This document shows, one piece after another, positions 61,701-64,000 of a DNA stretch of 64,000 nucleotides (position 1 is the first letter of the stretch; the number at the start of each line of letters is the position of its first letter). The notes beneath the pieces were generated by a model, which was not told the origin of the DNA, did no database searches, and was given only the letters and a program-made list of their open reading frames with translations. The DNA lies in assembly GCA_950097015.1 (NCBI GenBank), contig CATNEN010000034.1, positions 2,209,501 through 2,273,500 on the forward strand, written 5' to 3'. This DNA comes from Macrostomum hystrix. Its lineage: Eukaryota > Platyhelminthes > Macrostomidae. The position numbers were made by a program, and so were the translations under genes.

Positions 61701-64000
61701 CCATGAAAATCCAGAACACGGGCTAAAATATTCAACCAATCGCCAGGAAAATCCAGAACACGGCCTAAAATATTCAACCAATCGCCATGAGAATCCAGAA
61801 CACGGCCTAAAATATTCAACCAATCGCCATGAAAATCCAGAACACGGGCTAAAATATTCAACCAATAGCCAGGAAAATCCAGAACACGGCCTAAAATATT
61901 CAACCAATCGCCATGAGAATCCAGAACACGGCCTAAAATATTCAACCAATCGCCAGGAGAATCCAGAACACGGCCTAAAATATTCAACCAATCGCCAGGA
62001 AAATCCAGAACACGGCCTAAAATATTCAACCAATCGCCAGGAGAATCCAGAACACGGCCTAAAATATTCAACCAATCGCCAGGAAAATCCAGAACACGGG
62101 CTAAAATATTCAACCAATCGCCAGTAAAATCCAGAACACGGGCTAAATTATTCAACCAATCGCCAGGAAAATCCAGAACACGGCCTAAAATATTCAACCA
62201 ATCGCCATGAAAATCCAGAACACGGCCTAAAATATTCAACCAATCGCCAGGAAAATCCAGAACACGGCCTAAAATATTCAACCAATCGCCAGGAAAATCC
62301 AGAACACAGGCTAAAATATTCAACCAATCGCCATGAAAATCCAGAACACGGGCTAAAATATTCAACCAATCGCCATGAAAATCCAGAACACGGCCTAAAA
62401 TATTCAACCAATCGCCAGGAAAATCCAGAACACGGGCTAAAATATTCAACCAATCGCCAGGAAAATCCAGAACACGGGCTAAAATATTCAACCAATCGCC
62501 ATGAAAATCCAGAACACGGCCTAAATTATTCAACCAATCGCCAGGAAAATCCAGAACACGGCCTAAAATATTCAACCAATCGCCAGGAAAATCCAGAACA
62601 CGGGCTAAAATATTCAACCAATCGCCATGAAAATCCAGAACACGGCCTAAAATATTCAACCAATCTCCAGGAAAATCCAGAACACGGCCTAAAATATTCA
62701 ACCAATCGCCAGGAAAATCCAGAACACGGGCTAAATTATTCAACCAATCGCCAGGAAAATCCAGAACACGGGCTAAAATATTCAACCAATCGCCATGAAA
62801 ATCCAGAACACGGCCTAAAATATTCAACCAATCGCCATGAAAATCCAGAACACGGCCTAAAATATTCAACCAATCGCCATGAAAATCCAGAACACGGCCT
62901 AAATTATTCAACCAATCGCCATGAAAATCCAGAACACGGGCTAAAATATTCAACCAATCGCCATGAAAATCCAGAACACGGCCTAAAATATTCAACCAAT
63001 CGCCATGAAAATCCAGAACACGGCCTAAAATATTCAACCAATCGCCAGGAAAATCCAGAACACGGCCTAAAATATTCAACCAATCGCCATGGAAATCCAG
63101 AACACGGCCTAAAATATTCAACCAATCGCCATGAAAATTCAGAACACGGCCTAAAATATTCAACCAATCGCCAGGAAAATCCAGAACACGGCCTAAAATA
63201 TTCAACCAATCGCCATGAAAATCCAGAACACGGCCTAAAATATTCAACCAATCGCCATGAAAATCCAGAACACGGCCTAAAATATTCAACCAATCGCCAT
63301 GAAAATCCAGAACACGGCCTAAAATATTCAACCAATCGCCATGAAAATCCAGAACACGGCCTAAAATATTCAACCAATCGCCATGAAAATCCAGAACACG
63401 GCCTAAAATATTCAACCAATCGCCATGAAAATCCAGAACACGGCCTAAAATATTCAACCAATCGCCATGAAAATCCAGAACACGGCCTAAAATATTCAAC
63501 CAATCGCCATGAAAATCCAGAACACGGCCTAAAATATTCAACCAATCGCCAGGAAAATCCAGAACACGGGCTAAAATATTCAACCAATCGCCAGGAAAAT
63601 CCAGAACACGGGCTAAAATATTCAACCAATCGCCATGAAAATCCAGAACACGGCCTAAATTATTCAACCAATCGCCAGGAAAATCCAGAACACGGCCTAA
63701 AATATTCAACCAATCGCCAGGAAAATCCAGAACACGGGCTAAAATATTCAACCAATCGCCATGAAAATCCAGAACACGGCCTAAAATATTCAACCAATCT
63801 CCAGGAAAATCCAGAACACGGCCTAAAATATTCAACCAATCGCCAGGAAAATCCAGAACACGGGCTAAATTATTCAACCAATCGCCAGGAAAATCCAGAA
63901 CACGGGCTAAAATATTCAACCAATCGCCATGAAAATCCAGAACACGGCCTAAAATATTCAACCAATCGCCATGAAAATCCAGAACACGGCCTAAAATATT
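55728..64000. repeat. 42-bp satellite, about 197 units, with higher-order structure; runs off the window
   Basis: Perfectly phased 42-bp units (plus-strand start AATATTCAACCAATCGCC). Variation is confined to a few sites: CCATG or CCAGG, GAAAATCC or GAGAATCC or GAAATCC-type, CGGCCTA or CGGGCTA, and AAAATATT or AAATTATT. Because 42 is divisible by three and the unit has no stop in two minus-strand frames, the strand is open for over 2,700 codons. The order of variants repeats with a period of 2,688 bp (64 units): the block at 56031-57665 recurs at 58719-60353. The next recurrence is 2,142 bp on (51 units), i.e. with 13 units missing. Confidence 0.97.

Noticed and set aside
55589-63961. A 2,790-codon minus-strand open frame of 14-residue repeats
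   Set aside because: The 42-bp unit is a multiple of three and lacks stops in two frames. Variants are largely amino-acid changing in both frames, there is no signal peptide or start context, and the unit also occurs singly in an intron. Treated as satellite DNA.
55728-64000. CRISPR array
   Set aside because: The units are contiguous with no unique spacers, and the genome is eukaryotic.

Overview
This is a gene-sparse, repeat-rich animal nuclear DNA window. Evidence for Metazoa is direct: GT-AG introns, AATAAA signals, tRNA-derived SINEs, a Ty3/gypsy relic, and genes for an adenosine-type GPCR, HSBP1, GBA2 and extracellular CCP/WSC/C-type-lectin modules. Modest introns, heavy minisatellite load and the gene set suit an invertebrate, perhaps a flatworm or another lophotrochozoan. 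That placement is inference; no species can be named from the sequence alone.

Layout. 1-1969: dead Ty3/gypsy element with a 3' LTR. 2001-3116: LINE relic and a 34-bp minisatellite. 5247-35091: one very large plus-strand gene reconstructed from about 55 exons, almost all phase 1-1. It encodes a secreted protein of about 4,500 residues: signal peptide, six CCP (sushi) modules, a block of about five C-type-lectin/WSC pairs plus two unassigned modules, then a tail of three-exon CCP units (A-B-C) repeated about seven times. Its introns hold a 10-bp array of about 165 copies, an 85-bp repeat flanking a duplicated splice acceptor, and five copies of a tRNA-derived SINE.

36691-39268: adenosine-receptor-like GPCR (+). 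40048-44119: calmodulin-like EF-hand gene (-), convergent with the GPCR, with a 3.6-kb intron full of repeats. 45338-46088: HSBP1 homologue (-) with a Gln/His-rich N-terminal extension and a TATA box. 47982-54637: seven-exon GBA2 non-lysosomal glucosylceramidase (-). One GBA2 intron contains, on the opposite strand, an intronless eIF2alpha-kinase-like gene (50394-51876) joined to a U1/matrin/JAZ-type zinc finger and a coiled coil, with a one-base frameshift in a T run. 55728 to the window end: a huge 42-bp satellite with a 2,688-bp higher-order repeat. A single unit of this satellite, with similar flanking sequence, sits in the EF-hand intron.

The genes do not form an operon or an obvious pathway. 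The two most unusual items are the modular lectin/CCP gene, whose tail looks recently and repeatedly amplified, and the nested kinase. The kinase's architecture (eIF2alpha-kinase fold plus a zinc-finger type that in known proteins binds dsRNA) resembles a PKR analogue by inference only. Exon boundaries were set by hand from splice consensus, frame continuity and module conservation, so individual ends may be off and RNA evidence is absent.
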